A DNA stretch of 25,624 bases from Gnetum montanum (GCA_015680685.1 MNCI01009418.1:25207-50830), one strand, 5' to 3'. Numbered from the stretch's first letter, positions 9,840 through 20,190 are shown. Notes: a model not told the origin generated them from the letters alone. A program made the numbers and translations.

Positions 9840-10897
9840 CTCACCAAGTATAATGATGAAGGGAACCCCAACACAGACTTGGTCACATTCAGGTCTAAGT
9901 GCTTATTGTTGCAAGCATGGCCACATGCCATCATGCATGTCTTTGCCATGTCACTAATTGGAAAAGCCTTAGACTTGTACCAAGCACCGCCTAGAGGTTC
10001 TATTTCCTCTTTGAAAGACCTCTTAAACCAGTTCGTGATGTGCTTCAGGTATAACTTGAAACTTGAAGCAATCCTCAATTAGCTAATGCAAATCAAGAAG
10101 GGCCACCTAGAGCTTGTACAAAATTTTATTTAGTGCTGGAGCACCTCATTGAATGAAATACAAGAGCTGATAGTTGAGACAAACCTCTTGGCTATCTTCA
10201 AAGGTGTAGTTAATGACTTCATCAAGTCAAAATTGTACTACTTGAATCCAAAGTCTTTGAGACAAGTGTTTGCTCAGACCAAGAACATTGAATCCACAAT
10301 GCAAGCTAGCAAGGACCCAGCCTATGTGGCCTACAAAGACTAGCATGAAAGAAAGTAGAATGCAACAATGGAAAAAATAGCCACACAAGCTAAAGCAACC
10401 AATTGGGGCTCAAGAGTTAAGCAGCCCAAAGCCTCGACACACAAAGCTGCTAACTCTGGTGCCTAGGCAACCAACTCATCTACATTTGTAGGGATCATAG
10501 TGTAAGCCACTCCAAGGTCCAACTTTGAGCACAAGGCTTGCTTAAAGTATATTGCATTGCTACTGAAACCCTTAGAGTTATAGGATCAACTATTGAAAGC
10601 TAGGAAAATCCAACAAAAATAAGTGTCTGAAGATGCCTACAAAAGGCATGATAGGTACTACAAATTACTAAGGAATCCCACCTCAACAACATCAAACAAT
10701 CCCTCAGTCCTATAGCACTCAAGGCTATACCAATTCTGTTATTACCACTTGTTGTTTGGTCACTGCATGGACTTTTGTTAGGCTTTGCAAGATGATCTGC
10801 AAAAAATGATAGATAGGGGTGAACTAGTGCTTGACACAGTAAACACAAATTATGTTGGCTATGTCATAAACACCATTAGCATGGGTGACAAGGTAGA
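9840..10897 (+). pseudogene. gag: broken Gag capsid core and zinc knuckle (Tat-like)
   Basis: One frame from 9840 reads LTKYNDEGNPNTDLVTFRSK, then LIGKALDLYQAPPRGSISS and LKDLLNQFVMCF. This is the standard pattern of plant Ty3/gypsy Gag (Retrotrans_gag type). FIKSKLYYLNPKSL and a basic linker follow. At 10737-10778 a knuckle reads C-x2-H-x4-GH-x4-C, and it is followed by ALQDDLQKMIDRGEL. This YCxxH...GH...C form with a downstream DDLQKMIDRGEL-like helix is characteristic of Tat-lineage Gag. VINTI follows at about 10870, a landmark that normally precedes protease. TAG stops are frequent (for example after AILN at 10080 and after the knuckle at 10779). Gag packages element RNA. Confidence 0.85.
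10707..10897 (+). repeat. left arm of a 191-bp inverted repeat
   Basis: This is the reverse complement of 11259-11449 with about seven visible differences, so roughly 96% identical. It carries the Gag zinc-knuckle coding segment including its TAG at 10779. An ambiguous base (10898) sits exactly at its right end. Confidence 0.9.
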
Positions 10898-11258
10898 NAT
10901 TTAGTCTTATTGTCACCTAGTCGTTTCATTTGCGAGGCACTCATTTGGCTTCTTGCATTGGCATCTAGTGGTTCTACCCATGTTGTTGGTGGGATCAACC
11001 CTTGGACAAGAAGGGGTTGATGTGTTGCCCACTATTGGGCTTCAAGTAGGTGAGGGGCCAACATGTTATGGCATCCTAACAAAAAATGATTATTGAGCAA
11101 TTGTTGTTACAATCTACTGTGGGACCTTGATCACAATGGATGTTGTGGATGCTTGAGATGACACTCTAACAATGAAGGGGAGACTCGAACTCATGGAGGC
11201 CAAGGGAGCCCTTGCACTACTAGAAGGTAGATAAATCACAAAAGGCTATTGCACTGAT
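10898..11258. other. spacer between inverted repeat arms
   Basis: This is 361 bases with no confident coding on either strand. The expected content at this place in a Tat element is the Gag-to-protease linker. Recombination between the arms could have turned it around. I could not decide its orientation from motifs. Confidence 0.4.
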
Positions 11259-11449
11259 TCTACCTTGTCACCCATGCTAATGGTGTTTATGACATAGCCA
11301 ACATCATTTTTGTTTACTGTGTCAAGCACTAGTTCACCCCTATCTATCATTTTTTGCAGATCATCTTGCAAAGCCTAAAAAAAGTCCATGCAGTGACCAG
11401 ACAACAAGTGGTAATAACAAAATTGGTCTAGCCTTGAGTGCTATAGGAC
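11259..11449 (-). repeat. right arm of the 191-bp inverted repeat
   Basis: This is an inverted copy of 10707-10897 and carries the zinc-knuckle segment on the minus strand, with the same TAG. An ambiguous base follows at 11451. Near-identity, despite heavy decay of the whole element, means the duplication is recent or is an assembly artefact. Confidence 0.9.
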
Positions 11450-11454
11450 CNAAA

Positions 11455-12240
11455 GGACTTTGTAGATACATTAGCCTAGGTTAAGCAAGTGCTAAAATAA
11501 AAAAGCACAATGTTGATCTTGTACAACTTGGTCATGACCTCATCTGCCCTCCAGGAAGCATTGGTATGGATGTTGGCCTTTATTCCTATTATGGAGGACA
11601 TCCTTGTAGATGAGAATTCAATTTGTGTAGTGATGTTGCCCCTGGAAACACAGGAATTAGGTTCAACATTCCTAGCCCTCTATGACAAGGTAATCAAGGT
11701 CAACTCCAAGTGAGGGAAGGTTGTCACAGCTCCAATGTTTATTACCATATGTGTTGGAAAATGCATAATCCATAGGACACACGTCAATGATGGTGTGATG
11801 ACAAATGTAATACCATACATCATTGTTGACAAACTAGGCCTCATAGACCAAATCAGGCCAACAAAAATTGTGTGCCTAAAATCCTTCAATGGATCATGCA
11901 TCACTATCAAGGGAATATTAACAATAGCCTTCATGGTAGAGGAACAATTCCCCATTAGCATCGAATTCACTATCATAGAGAAAATGCCTAGGTCTAACCT
12001 GATACTGGGTAGGCCTTGGTTGGCCTAGCTATGAGCCATCTTTTCTTCGATTCACCAGGAGATCCACTTTTTGTATGAAGGTGATGAAGTTATCATCCAC
12101 AGTGATAACACTACCCCTTTTGCCATAAATAACATAGAAATGGAGCAAGGGTCAGCGGTTGTATTTCTTGATGATGCACCTGTGGAAGACAATCTAATGC
12201 ATAAGGTTGACACACTCAAACAAGTGCTCTAATAGTGCAC
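11455..12240 (+). pseudogene. broken retropepsin-type protease
   Basis: One frame covers a lead-in (ALQEALVWMLAFIPIMEDIL) and the protease proper from about 11735. The active-site region reads THVNDGVMTNVIPYIIVDKLGL. Aligned to the family pattern V-D-x-G-x-x-x-N-V-I-P, the catalytic Asp position is Asn (AAT at 11786-11788), a G-to-A change. The C-terminal landmark LILGRPWL is intact at about 11996-12022 and is followed by a TAG. Beyond it, SSIHQEIHFLYEGDEVIIHSD fits the Tat linker that should lead into reverse transcriptase, but the frame dies near 12230 and no RT follows. In the family this enzyme cleaves the Gag-Pol precursor. It is probably inactive here even apart from the stops. Confidence 0.8.
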
Positions 12241-12504
12241 CATAAGCCTTGCATGCCCCCTAATCCATACTTGATTAGGAAGCAATTGCATGACCAAGGG
12301 ATCCTTTAGCTTGAAACATGCTAGGTGCCTACCTACCCTTTGCTGCTACGTGCTATGCATCTTTGACTTTCACTTACATTACATTTGTTTATGCATTTAC
12401 ATTTAGCCTTCTTTCTTAGATTATGCATCATTTCTCTTTTTTTATGCATTTGAAAAACAACAAAACACACAAAAGTCATAAAAAATAAAGCTACAAAAAT
12501 GACC
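12241..12504. other. junction where RT-integrase is missing
   Basis: This is non-coding AT-rich sequence. In a full Tat element reverse transcriptase would begin here. Instead the sequence goes directly to untranslated DNA with an A/T-rich stretch (about 12400-12490). I see no target-site duplication or other mark of the deletion. Confidence 0.5.
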
Positions 12505-13270
12505 TTGTAGCCCACCATGGCCTTAAACTTGTGATGCATAGCTCGCCATGGCCTTGAACTAGCAAGACCCAGCCTTCCATGGCCTTAAACTAGCAACATG
12601 TGACCCACCACAACCTTAAATTAGTAACCCATGGCCCAAAATGGCATAAAACTAGCAACACACGAGGCTTAGAATGGTCTTAAACTACCACTTTAGCCTA
12701 GAATATCCCAAAACTACCACTTTTTGCATTTCTTTCCCTTCATTTGTGCATTGAAATAGTTGCTACTTAATGTTGTTTTTCTAGTTGATTTTGTAGGACT
12801 TTGTAGGAATACATGAACATGCCCAACATGTAGAATCACACATCACTAAAGCACGGTAAGCACTCAGCCACCACGATGCTAAAAATGGCATATCCATCCG
12901 CTATGACATTAAATTGGCACATCATTCATTCACCACGATGCTAAAATTTGCATAGCACTCATCTACGATGATGCTAAAATTGACACAATAGTCTACTATG
13001 ATTATAAACTAGCACAACATTCGTCCACATGCTAAAACTGACACAACTTGTCCTTCGGTCACAACGTTAAACTTGTAGAATAGCTCATCTATCATGATGT
13101 CAAACTGCCACAACAACTCATCCTTGGCTCATGATGTTAAAATAGCCTAATATCTTGTCTTCTATGACATTAAATTGGTGCACAATAGTCTGCTAGGACT
13201 ATAAACTAGCATACCACAGTATGCCAGGACCTTAAACTAGGTTCACGGTCTATCAGGGCTTTAAGTTAGC
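12505..13270 (+). repeat. array of short units with TTAAACTAGCA core (copy 1)
   Basis: About eighteen degenerate units of roughly 28-45 bp share the plan C(A/T)(A/C)(G/C)ATG(G/A)CCTTAAACTAGCA. There is an interruption at about 12720-12845. The last units (GTCTGCTAGGACTATAAACTAGC, then a CCAGGACCTTAAACTAG unit) align closely with the last units of the array at 21955-22150. The two arrays therefore occupy the same place in related elements, the start of the 3' untranslated region. No ORF is supported across it. Confidence 0.75.
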
Positions 13271-14428
13271 ATTTTTTTTATCTTTTGGAGCACTTTCCAT
13301 CGGTGCAGCCTTTGGAGCAGTCGCAGCATCAATGCCCTTGATACTTTTCCTAGCTTCTTGAGAAATTGCAACTGGTTTAGCCTTTGGAGCATTTGCAACA
13401 TCTTCACACCTAACATTTTATTTGCATTTCATGTTTTGAGGTTTTCTTATCTTCTTGAAGCTATGTTTGTAGGATGAAGCCTCAAGGCAGTTGTGCAAAG
13501 GTGCATCTCATCATAGCGGAAAGTTGCCACATTTCTTTGATGTGCATGATTGGACTAGCTAAGCCTCTCAAGAGTGCACATCCCCCTCATCCCATTATAG
13601 CCTAAGCACATCCACTCCTTTCCAATACCTTTTCAATCCTTGCATAGCACAAGGCTGCAAATCCCTAACACTTATGCATTATGACACATTGCACACTTGT
13701 CAATCCAACCATAAAATCCATGATGGATGTAACACAACTTGTTCCATAGGGAGCCTCAGTTGGCTAGTCAAAGCTTAAGTGAATGTAACATAACTCATCC
13801 TAAGGAGGAAACACCTATCCTACAGATGTGATACGATTACATCATAGCAAAGCTTATTAGGTGGCATGTAGTCCACTCAATGGAAAACACCTTGTAGCTA
13901 ACATTTAGCGATATGTAGAACCAAATGCAAGTTTACCTCATAGCCAAAAAGAAAAAAAGAAAAAATCAAGAGAAAGAAAAGAAGCAGAAGAAGAAGAAGA
14001 ACATGGAAAAGCATGCCCCTAAGCAAATTAGCAATGTTGCAATTTTGCAATTGGTCAGGCCCTGAATCCACATTGACACTCTCATGAGCACCCCAACAAG
14101 AGGTCAAAATTTTTAGGGGTAAGCCACCCTAGTGCCATGGTTACCATTAGCCATGTTGACTCCACATCTTGCATCATAATAGCTTGTTTGCATTATACCT
14201 TTACTTTTATCCTCAAAAAATTACCTATACCTATTACCCGAAGCATACTGCCATCCAAAACACTCTTGAGCATGGCACAACAACATCTGACCATGCATGG
14301 AAGAGTGATGTTGGTGCTAGGTCTACTGTGGTATTAGTAGTAGCATCTGTTGCATAACCAAACACATTAGCAACGAACAAAGAGGACTACAACAAGGTAG
14401 ACATATTGCCAAACTCACCAACATCTGA
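13271..14428. other. 3' untranslated-type region of the gag-protease element
   Basis: There is no gene. CCTTTGGAGCA is repeated at about 13299 and 13381. Bases 13717-13822 carry two related stretches, GATGTAACACAACTTGTTCC and GAATGTAACATAACTCATCC, matching 22811-22920 near the end of the other element. A purine tract of GAAGAAGAAG type lies at 13935-14003. An LTR should begin somewhere after 14060, but I cannot identify one. Confidence 0.5.
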
Positions 14429-15917
14429 TTACAATCTCTCTTCTGGCTGACGCAAAACGATGGCGGAAGCCTGGCCGAAAGTTCCTCCTAGGTCCTTGTG
14501 GACCTCTTCTTCATGTGCTGGTGCTTTTCCTTTGAGGAGATTAGCATCTTGTTTATTTAAGGGGGACTCCTTAGTAGGAGGATAATCCCTAATGATGAGA
14601 GCCCCTACCTTAGCCGTAGGAGTTCCCTTCTTCTTGACTAGAGCTCCTCTCTCCAAAACTAGGGCCTCCATGTCCTTATTTGTTGTCCCCATCTTAGGGG
14701 TTGACACCTCTTCATCGCCTACTTCTTCTTCTTCCCTTTCTTTTGATAGTCAGACGCATTGGAATTAATTCAAAGAAAGTTAGCCTAAGGTAGATGCTAT
14801 GCTACACTATGCCGCCTAGCATAACACAGCGTAGCAAAAAACAACAAAGTAAGCACTAAACGAAAACACTTACCAATAGGAGGTCACGTCCTCTGTAGTT
14901 TAAGCTACAGTCTTTGTCCCTCCTCCTCCTCCACGTGAAGGGCTATGGGAGGCCTCTTCTACCGTAACTTGTTGGCCACTATTTCAGCTATAAAAAGTTG
15001 ACCCTGTGATACGCTACCATCCATGGTGGGGGGTGTCTCTCCTATGCTATCCTGGCTGCAAATGTTACAGGCCACCTGATCCTTAGTCGTTATGGAAAAT
15101 AACTCCCCAACTACTTCTAAGGGATCCTAGGCTCGGATAATCTGGAAGACCTGGCGAATCTAGGGTCTGGAAATCTGGTCGCGATTCTGCAAGACCCAGT
15201 TTCCTCTCTCCTAAACTACTAGGAACTCTGTGAAATGCTGAGGTAGCCTATATAAAAGGCATAGTGGATGTTGGAACAAGCCTCCATTTTTAGACCATGC
15301 CCCAAGTTCTCAGCCCAAAAACCTTTGCACAGAGACTCAGCCTAGTTGTAATGGGTCCCCTCCTCCATGACCTCATGCATTACCTAGGCCTGCTCAAGTC
15401 CCAAGACCTTTTCCTCGGTGTGAAGCTGGGGGAAATTCATGAGCACAAAAAATAGGGTAGAATTCCTTGGTGGGTCATTCCTTGACTTTCTCCATAGGGA
15501 GCCCCTTATGCTCCTTGGTGAGCCCTAGCCACTCATAGAGGTCCTTCTTCTGAAGGGTCAAATCCATCTTGGATTTTGACCCTATCGAAATGCCTTCAAC
15601 AAGGATGCCGAACAGATCCACGAACAGCTGGTCATTGATGTCAATGATAACCCGCACGCCATGCACGTGTACGAAAAAATAGCCCACCTTGTCGGAAAAG
15701 GATTTGACCAAGGTGAGCATCTCAGCTGTGGGAATGTTTGGATTCAGGGCTAGGAATAGATCCATAAGCCTTGCCTTTTCAATGTTCTAGAGCAAAGCAT
15801 CCGAGGCCCCACCGTTCAGCCAGCTTTGGCTCTTCTCTGCTTCCCCATATTTGAAGTAGATGTTCACCCCCTATGCCTTGGCAGTTACCACTATCACCTC
15901 CTTGGGCTTCTTTGCCC

Positions 15918-15999
15918 CTGCAATAGGTTCACAAAACGTTTAGCACAAAGATGTAGGAAATTCAAAATTTGCAAAGACATTTAAACATAGGACACTTAC
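15918..15999 (-). other. predicted 82-nt intron of the antisense gene
   Basis: On the minus strand the donor TTGAGTG|GTAAGTG (15999) matches plant consensus and the acceptor is CCTATTGCAG (ending 15918). The joined codon is G+GG, and the frame is kept between YRLGRLS and AKKPKEV. The intron is AT-rich, as expected. Confidence 0.7.
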
Positions 16000-16289
16000 C
16001 ACTCAACCTACCGAGTCGGTATGGCAGTGGGAACTATGGGAGTTCAACTAGAACTTCTTCAACCATGACCGATTTGAAGGGTTTCGCCCATGCCCCATCC
16101 AACCAGCCCTACCCCTTGCACTGATTGTAGAGGGGAGAATATGGATCTAGGTAGGTGTGGTATTCACCCCCGCATTGACAAATCATGTCCACCCGTAGGT
16201 TATTGGCAAAGGAGAACTCCTGTAGGGCTAGCTATGCTATGGCCAGTAGATCCGGTAGGTCATGAATACCATTCTTGTTGAGGAAGAAC

Positions 16290-16372
16290 CTGGTAGCAAA
16301 TGCATACTGTTAGCATTAGGCCACCATGGCCAATGTCGCATAAACATAGTAGAACAAAGTTGCAAAAATCAC
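16290..16372 (-). other. predicted 83-nt intron of the antisense gene
   Basis: On the minus strand the donor GG|GTGATTTTT (16372) and the acceptor TTGCTACCAG (ending 16290) are both seen. Joining gives GG+G, a glycine codon, so FYIAGG runs into FFLNKNG without frame change. An alternative donor at 16376 breaks the frame. Confidence 0.6.
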
Positions 16373-16822
16373 CCACCAGCAATGTAGAAAGTTCCTTGAG
16401 GGTTCTAGAAGCACGTTGTCACAAAACATGCAAGGAACAATGTGTTGAAGTTGTGGTAGCAGTTCTACTTGGTCATCTCCCAGATCCAGGCCAAGCGCCT
16501 TAACCTTATTGGGCACTGACTGGATCCTTCTCCCTGCCTGCTTGTGATTGCCCCGTCGGTCAAGAACCTCAAAATGCCTTAGCTTGCCCTAGGCAAAATG
16601 GCTTTTGTGACGATGGTCGCCTCCTCCTCCTCTAGGGAGGACCAAATGATCACGCTGAAGTGGTCAAGGAGGAATTGCAAGAAGTCCTATGCCCCTAGCC
16701 TGAACAAGACCCCTCGGTCCCCCATATGTATATGGGGAGGAGGAACATTAGCCACAGGCCTGCCCACATGACACAAGACCCCTGTAACTTCCAAAACAAT
16801 TAGCCTAGGCCTCAGCCCCACC
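16373..16822 (-). pseudogene. FCP1/NIF-like HAD phosphatase domain fragment (exon of the antisense gene)
   Basis: The exon starts after an intron ending TATTGTGCAG (last base 16823). PRLIVLEVTGVLCHV corresponds to HAD motif I of plant FCP1-like proteins (LLVLDLNGLL pattern), with the nucleophile D replaced by E and the D/N position by T. RGVLFRLGA, a TAG, then DFLQFLLDHFSVIIWSS corresponds to the R-P-x-x-x-x-F-L-x-x...F-x-V-x-I-W-S-S segment, including the motif II serine. RRLAWIWEMTK, HNFNTLFL and NPQGTFYIAG follow the family's K-x-L-x-x-x-W, NTLL and NPPxTAI landmarks. The usual DDSPYK acidic motif between the last two is not visible. Members of this family dephosphorylate phospho-serine substrates such as the RNA polymerase II tail. 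This copy lacks key acidic residues and carries stops, so catalysis is not expected. Confidence 0.6.
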
Positions 16823-17526
16823 CTGCACAATACAATTTTCAAGATGATGGAATCATATCTAAAACCAATACACACGCAACATAGTAGCATCGTAGCATAA
16901 CCCCCTTCCCACACATAACGTAGCAAGGGCATGAAAGCCTAGCATAGAAAGAACATATAATAGCTTAGCGTAGCAATAGACAAGTAACAACATGCCCTAA
17001 CAAAACACATGTTGCACCATCGCGTCACATACAGCCCAACCCTTCTAAGGGTTCTACATTGTGTCATTTGAAGATCAAGTGGCTTAAACCACCCGAGCCC
17101 TCACGGTAATGACAATCACGGCGGTGGTAGTTTAAGCGACCTTGCATGCAACAATGACGCAACGTTTATGCATCCGCCATGACCGAAACAGCCACAGCGA
17201 TGATGTAAGGGCCAAAATGACACAACAATAGAAAATGTAGGTAGACAAGAATGGATGCAAAGCTAATAGAACATAAAATGAAAGCAAAGAATAGCAAAAA
17301 ATACAAAACAAAAAAAGAGCAGAGGGAGCGTAACCTAGTGGGTCAACGGTGTGCTCCTCCCTGCCGCAACGTGTGCTTGTGTCGTGCACCCTAGGGTCTT
17401 CTTCACCTCATCAACCTTTGCAACTGCTAAATGAGTCTTAGGATCCATTGTCCCATTTGTAGATGCATACTCTTCGCTATAAAAACTTGCCTCGCTAATC
17501 GTTAACACAATTGCTTCGCACTCCAA

Positions 17527-17790
17527 AATTTCCCTATGCTCTGATGTGAGTTCTATGCTCTTACTGTGAGAATGGCAAAATTTCCAGGGCTTAATCCCTA
17601 CTTCTGGTCACGATGGAAAAATGGGAAAACTTCTTTCCCTCCCTATTCGATTAATGTGGAGCATGCCATACAGCGTAGCATGCTCACCATGACATCATAG
17701 CACTGTTAGCATTAAAGCCTTGACATGCTTCGAGTCAGTCATATGCTTTCCTGAGAATAAAAAAGTATATATTTTTTTTCATTACAGGTT
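17527..17790. other. intergenic stretch upstream of the antisense gene
   Basis: No gene is seen. It contains CAGCGTAGCATGC at about 17670, an instance of the CGTAGCA motif shared with the LTRs, and a T-rich run ending ATTACAG near 17786. If the antisense gene is real its promoter should lie here, but I see no convincing TATA box on the minus strand. Confidence 0.4.
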
Positions 17791-17990
17791 TGAAAAGAGC
17801 TTAAACTAGCAATCCTATCAACCGCAACATGACAGATCCAAAAAGACTTTAAACTAGCAATCCTATCAATCGCAACACGACGGGTTCGAAAAGACCTTAA
17901 ACAAGCAATCCTAGCATAGTTGCACTTCTAACGATCCTAAAAGACCCTAAACTAGCAGTCGCGACCTGTTACATTTGCAGTCTGCAATTA
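17791..17990 (+). repeat. 48-bp tandem repeat with TTAAACTAGCA core (copy 2)
   Basis: Four units start their TTAAAC core at 17801, 17849, 17897 and about 17947. The spacing is 48, 48 and 50 bp. The consensus runs GAAAAGACCTTAAACTAGC, AATCCTATCAATCGCAACA and a short tail. The units are longer and more regular than in the arrays at 12.5 and 21.9 kb but share the same core. Confidence 0.9.
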
Positions 17991-18518
17991 CATGGATGGT
18001 TTTGCATCTTCTCATAGTTTTGCACTTCCACATTGGTAGTGTCACTCCACATTGGTAGTGTCGCAATTTCTAGTAGTTCGTGTCAGCAGTCTGCATTTTG
18101 CCTTGATAGTTTTTTATTTCTCGTACATGCTATTTCTTGCTTCATATACCAATCATTCTGCATGTTAAAATTTTGCATGTTCTAATCTGGCAGTCTGAAA
18201 TAACACTAAACTAGTAGCTTGGCATTTGCATATAACGGTTTTAAAGCTTTGCACTTTTTCATTGACAGTTTCACGTCTTTGATGATTCTGCACTCTCATG
18301 TCTTGGAGGTTCTCCATGACCATAAACTGGAAAAATTTAATCTTTACACCGTCACACTTCGTAAGTTGCATCTCGTCATTACTTTGCAAACTTTTGTTAT
18401 GCACAATCCCTACCAACAGATGCCTCTTAACCAGGCTTTTGTCTCATGTTGGTAGGTTGAGCAAGAGATGGAAATCCATCGTGACCTCTCCACACCCTTA
18501 ACGTTGGTCGGTCCATAG
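17991..18518. other. non-coding lead-in to the Tat pol
   Basis: It contains a 19-bp direct duplication (TCCACATTGGTAGTGTCAC, at 18027 and 18046) and several TTTGCA/TCTGCA stretches. No Gag or protease is recognisable, so the pol downstream lacks its own 5' half here. The pol frame can be followed back to a TAG at 18453, but coding resemblance is weak before about 18540. Confidence 0.5.
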
Positions 18519-19755
18519 TGCAGGCTCATGAGACAGTTGAACCCCAACATGATCAATTGGGGGTCAACCATAGCTAGTACCATAGCAGCCTTAGAAACAT
18601 CCCCAGACTGGCCCGAGCATCTAGTCAAAGCCCTAGATTTAGAGGTTGAGGATGTGACCGAGGACCCTCTTGTCGAAATGCCTATGACCACCTTAGAAGG
18701 GGAGATGAAAACGTTAAAACTCAGCTCCCTCTTAGATACCTAGATGCACAACAACATAGCCAAGATCTTGCAAGACAATATCAATGCCTTTACATGGTCG
18801 TACAGTGACATGCTAGGTCTAAATCTACAGCTGATTCAGCACAGCATCGTCTTGGACCTGTGCATGAAGGTCGTCAAGTAGAAGGCTCGCAAACTTAAAC
18901 CAGAAATCACACTAGCTGTGAGGGATGAAATCACAAAGCTATACCAAGTTGGTTTTATCCACGCGGTTGACTACTCAGAGTGGATGTCCAACATCATCAT
19001 ATTTTTGAAGAAAATGGGACGAATACACATCTGTATAGACTTCTGGGACTTGAACAAGGCAATGATCAAGGACAACTTTCCACTTCCAAGAATCGATCAG
19101 CTCATTGACACCATGGATGGTCATGCCCTATTATCCTTTATGGATGGTTTCTTTGGATATAACCAAATCTACATTAACCAAGAGCACCAGCTATCAACAA
19201 CCTTCATGACTCCATGGGGGACCTTCTACTACACCATGATGCCTTTCGGGCTCAAGAATGCTGGAGCAACCTACTAGCGAGCCATGACCTACATCTTCAG
19301 TGACTATATCCTAGAAATGTTAAATGACTACGTGGATGATATCCCCATCAAGTTGAAGGAGGTAGCTGATCACCCACGCAACCTAGGAATAGTCCTCAAG
19401 TGCTGCCAATTGCATGACCTGTGCCTCAATCCTAAGAAGTGTGTCTTCAGGGTGAAAACTAGACGCATGTTAGGGTTTGTAGTATTAGAGGCTAGAATAC
19501 GAATGGACCCTGACAAAGTCAAGGCCATTTTTAACCTAGCACCTCCCACAAATCTTAAGGAGCTAGGTGGTTTGCAGGGTAGGGTACTATTCATTCAAAG
19601 GTTCATAGCAAGGTTTACAGATAAGTTACACCCCATGCAACATCTTCTAAAGAAGGGGGTTAACTTTGAGTGGGCAACCTAGTGTCAACAAGCCTTTGAT
19701 GACCTGAAGAAGGAGCTTTCACACCTCCTGACCGTGCATCTACCACAAAGGGACA
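18519..19755 (+). pseudogene. pol: broken reverse transcriptase, Tat-lineage Ty3/gypsy element
   Basis: A single + strand frame begins with an unassigned linker and then gives INAFTWSYSDMLGL, KARKLKPEITLAVRDEI, GFIHAVDYSEWMSNIIIFLKK, CIDFWDLNKA, DNFPLPRIDQLID, SFMDGFFGYNQI, TPWGTFYYTMMPFGLKNAGATY and the catalytic YVDD at 19329-19340. LNPKKCVF, LGFVV and the FIARFTDKLHPM connection follow. GLKNAGATY and DYVDD with ADHPRNL are the Tat style, unlike the FMDDF element at the left. In-frame stops are at 18516, 18741, 18879, 19275 and 19680, all TAG. The 19275 stop falls where the family has Gln (ATYQR) and the 18879 stop where it has Gln (VKQK). No frameshift is needed. It copies RNA to DNA in the family; this copy is dead. 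Confidence 0.92.
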
Positions 19756-20190
19756 AACCATTCTTCATCTACCTCGCCACCTCTGACATATCTATTGCAG
19801 CACTACTATGTCAGAAGTGAGATGATGGTTTGGAGATACCAGTGTATTATCTGAGGCATGCATTAATAGCGCACGAAGCGAAATACAATGAAGTGGAGAG
19901 GAATTGCCTTGCCTTAGTATTCACACTAAAAAAGTGGAGGCATTACCTGTTCCGGAGTATAACCAACATCATTTGCAAAAGCAATATACTTCGGGCTATC
20001 ACTAACAACCTATATGAAAGTAGTAGGATAGCCCGATGGAAAGCAATAATTATAGAGTTTGATTTACACTATGTAAGTCAATCATCAACAAAGGATCAAG
20101 CCATAGTGACCCAACTCACGGCCTCACCTATCGACGACCATGCCACCATAGACCCCGAATTCCTAGACGAGCATGTTAGCAATATCGACA
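19756..20190 (+). pseudogene. pol: broken first (Ty3-type) RNase H of the Tat pol
   Basis: The same frame gives FFIYLATSDISIAALL, then a TGA at 19818, then IPVYYLRHALIAHEAKYNEVERNCLALVFTLKKWRHYL and ARWKAIIIEFDLHYV. The N-terminal YLATSD-x-x-I-x-A-x-L form is that of the degenerate RNase H of dual-RNase H elements. The position expected to hold TD before the next helix reads ICKSN, so that acidic residue is lost. In dual-RNase H elements this domain is thought to act mainly as a spacer or tether, with the second RNase H taking over catalysis. That is established for the lineage, not shown here. Confidence 0.8.

Larger units (their letters stand above)
14429..17526 (-). pseudogene. antisense, intron-bearing broken gene with an FCP1/NIF phosphatase-like domain
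   Basis: Read on the minus strand, 16822-16373, 16289-16000 and 15917-about 15475 join in one frame through two short GT-AG introns of 83 and 82 nt, both phase-preserving. The first exon is FCP1-like (separate entry). The second has FFLNKNGIHDLPDLL and FSFANNLRVDM. The third has AKKPKEVIVV, IPTAEMLTLVKSF and HVHGVRVIIDINDQLFVDLFG, which recalls transposon-associated plant ORFs. A frame change near 15450 leads to MNFPQLHTEEKVLGLEQA and AESLCKGFWAENLGHG. A Lys/Glu/Pro-rich end (14707-14429) may be a last exon after a GTAAGT donor at 14873. A possible first exon is 17526-17340 (MDPKTHLAVAKVDEVKK). At least nine stops interrupt it, mostly TAG. Antisense ORFs between pol and the 3' LTR are known in Tat elements; a phosphatase-like domain in one is not something I know of. 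A decayed host gene is the alternative. Confidence 0.6.

Noticed and set aside
13898-14107. Minus-strand ORF with a leucine-rich membrane-like stretch
   Set aside because: It is the complement of a GAAGAAG purine tract; low complexity explains it.
14085-14115. TGAGCACCCCAACAAGAGGTC as start of a 3' LTR for the gag-protease element
   Set aside because: It resembles the LTR start at 23196 only over about 20 bp, and the preceding bases align better with untranslated sequence at about 23032-23090.
17132-17389. Minus-strand ORF with apparent transmembrane segment
   Set aside because: The hydrophobic part is a pyrimidine-rich, intron-like stretch between possible exons of the antisense gene.
18165-18691. 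Overlapping ORFs on both strands before the Tat RT
   Set aside because: No Gag or protease motif; those on the minus strand mirror the + strand pol lead-in.
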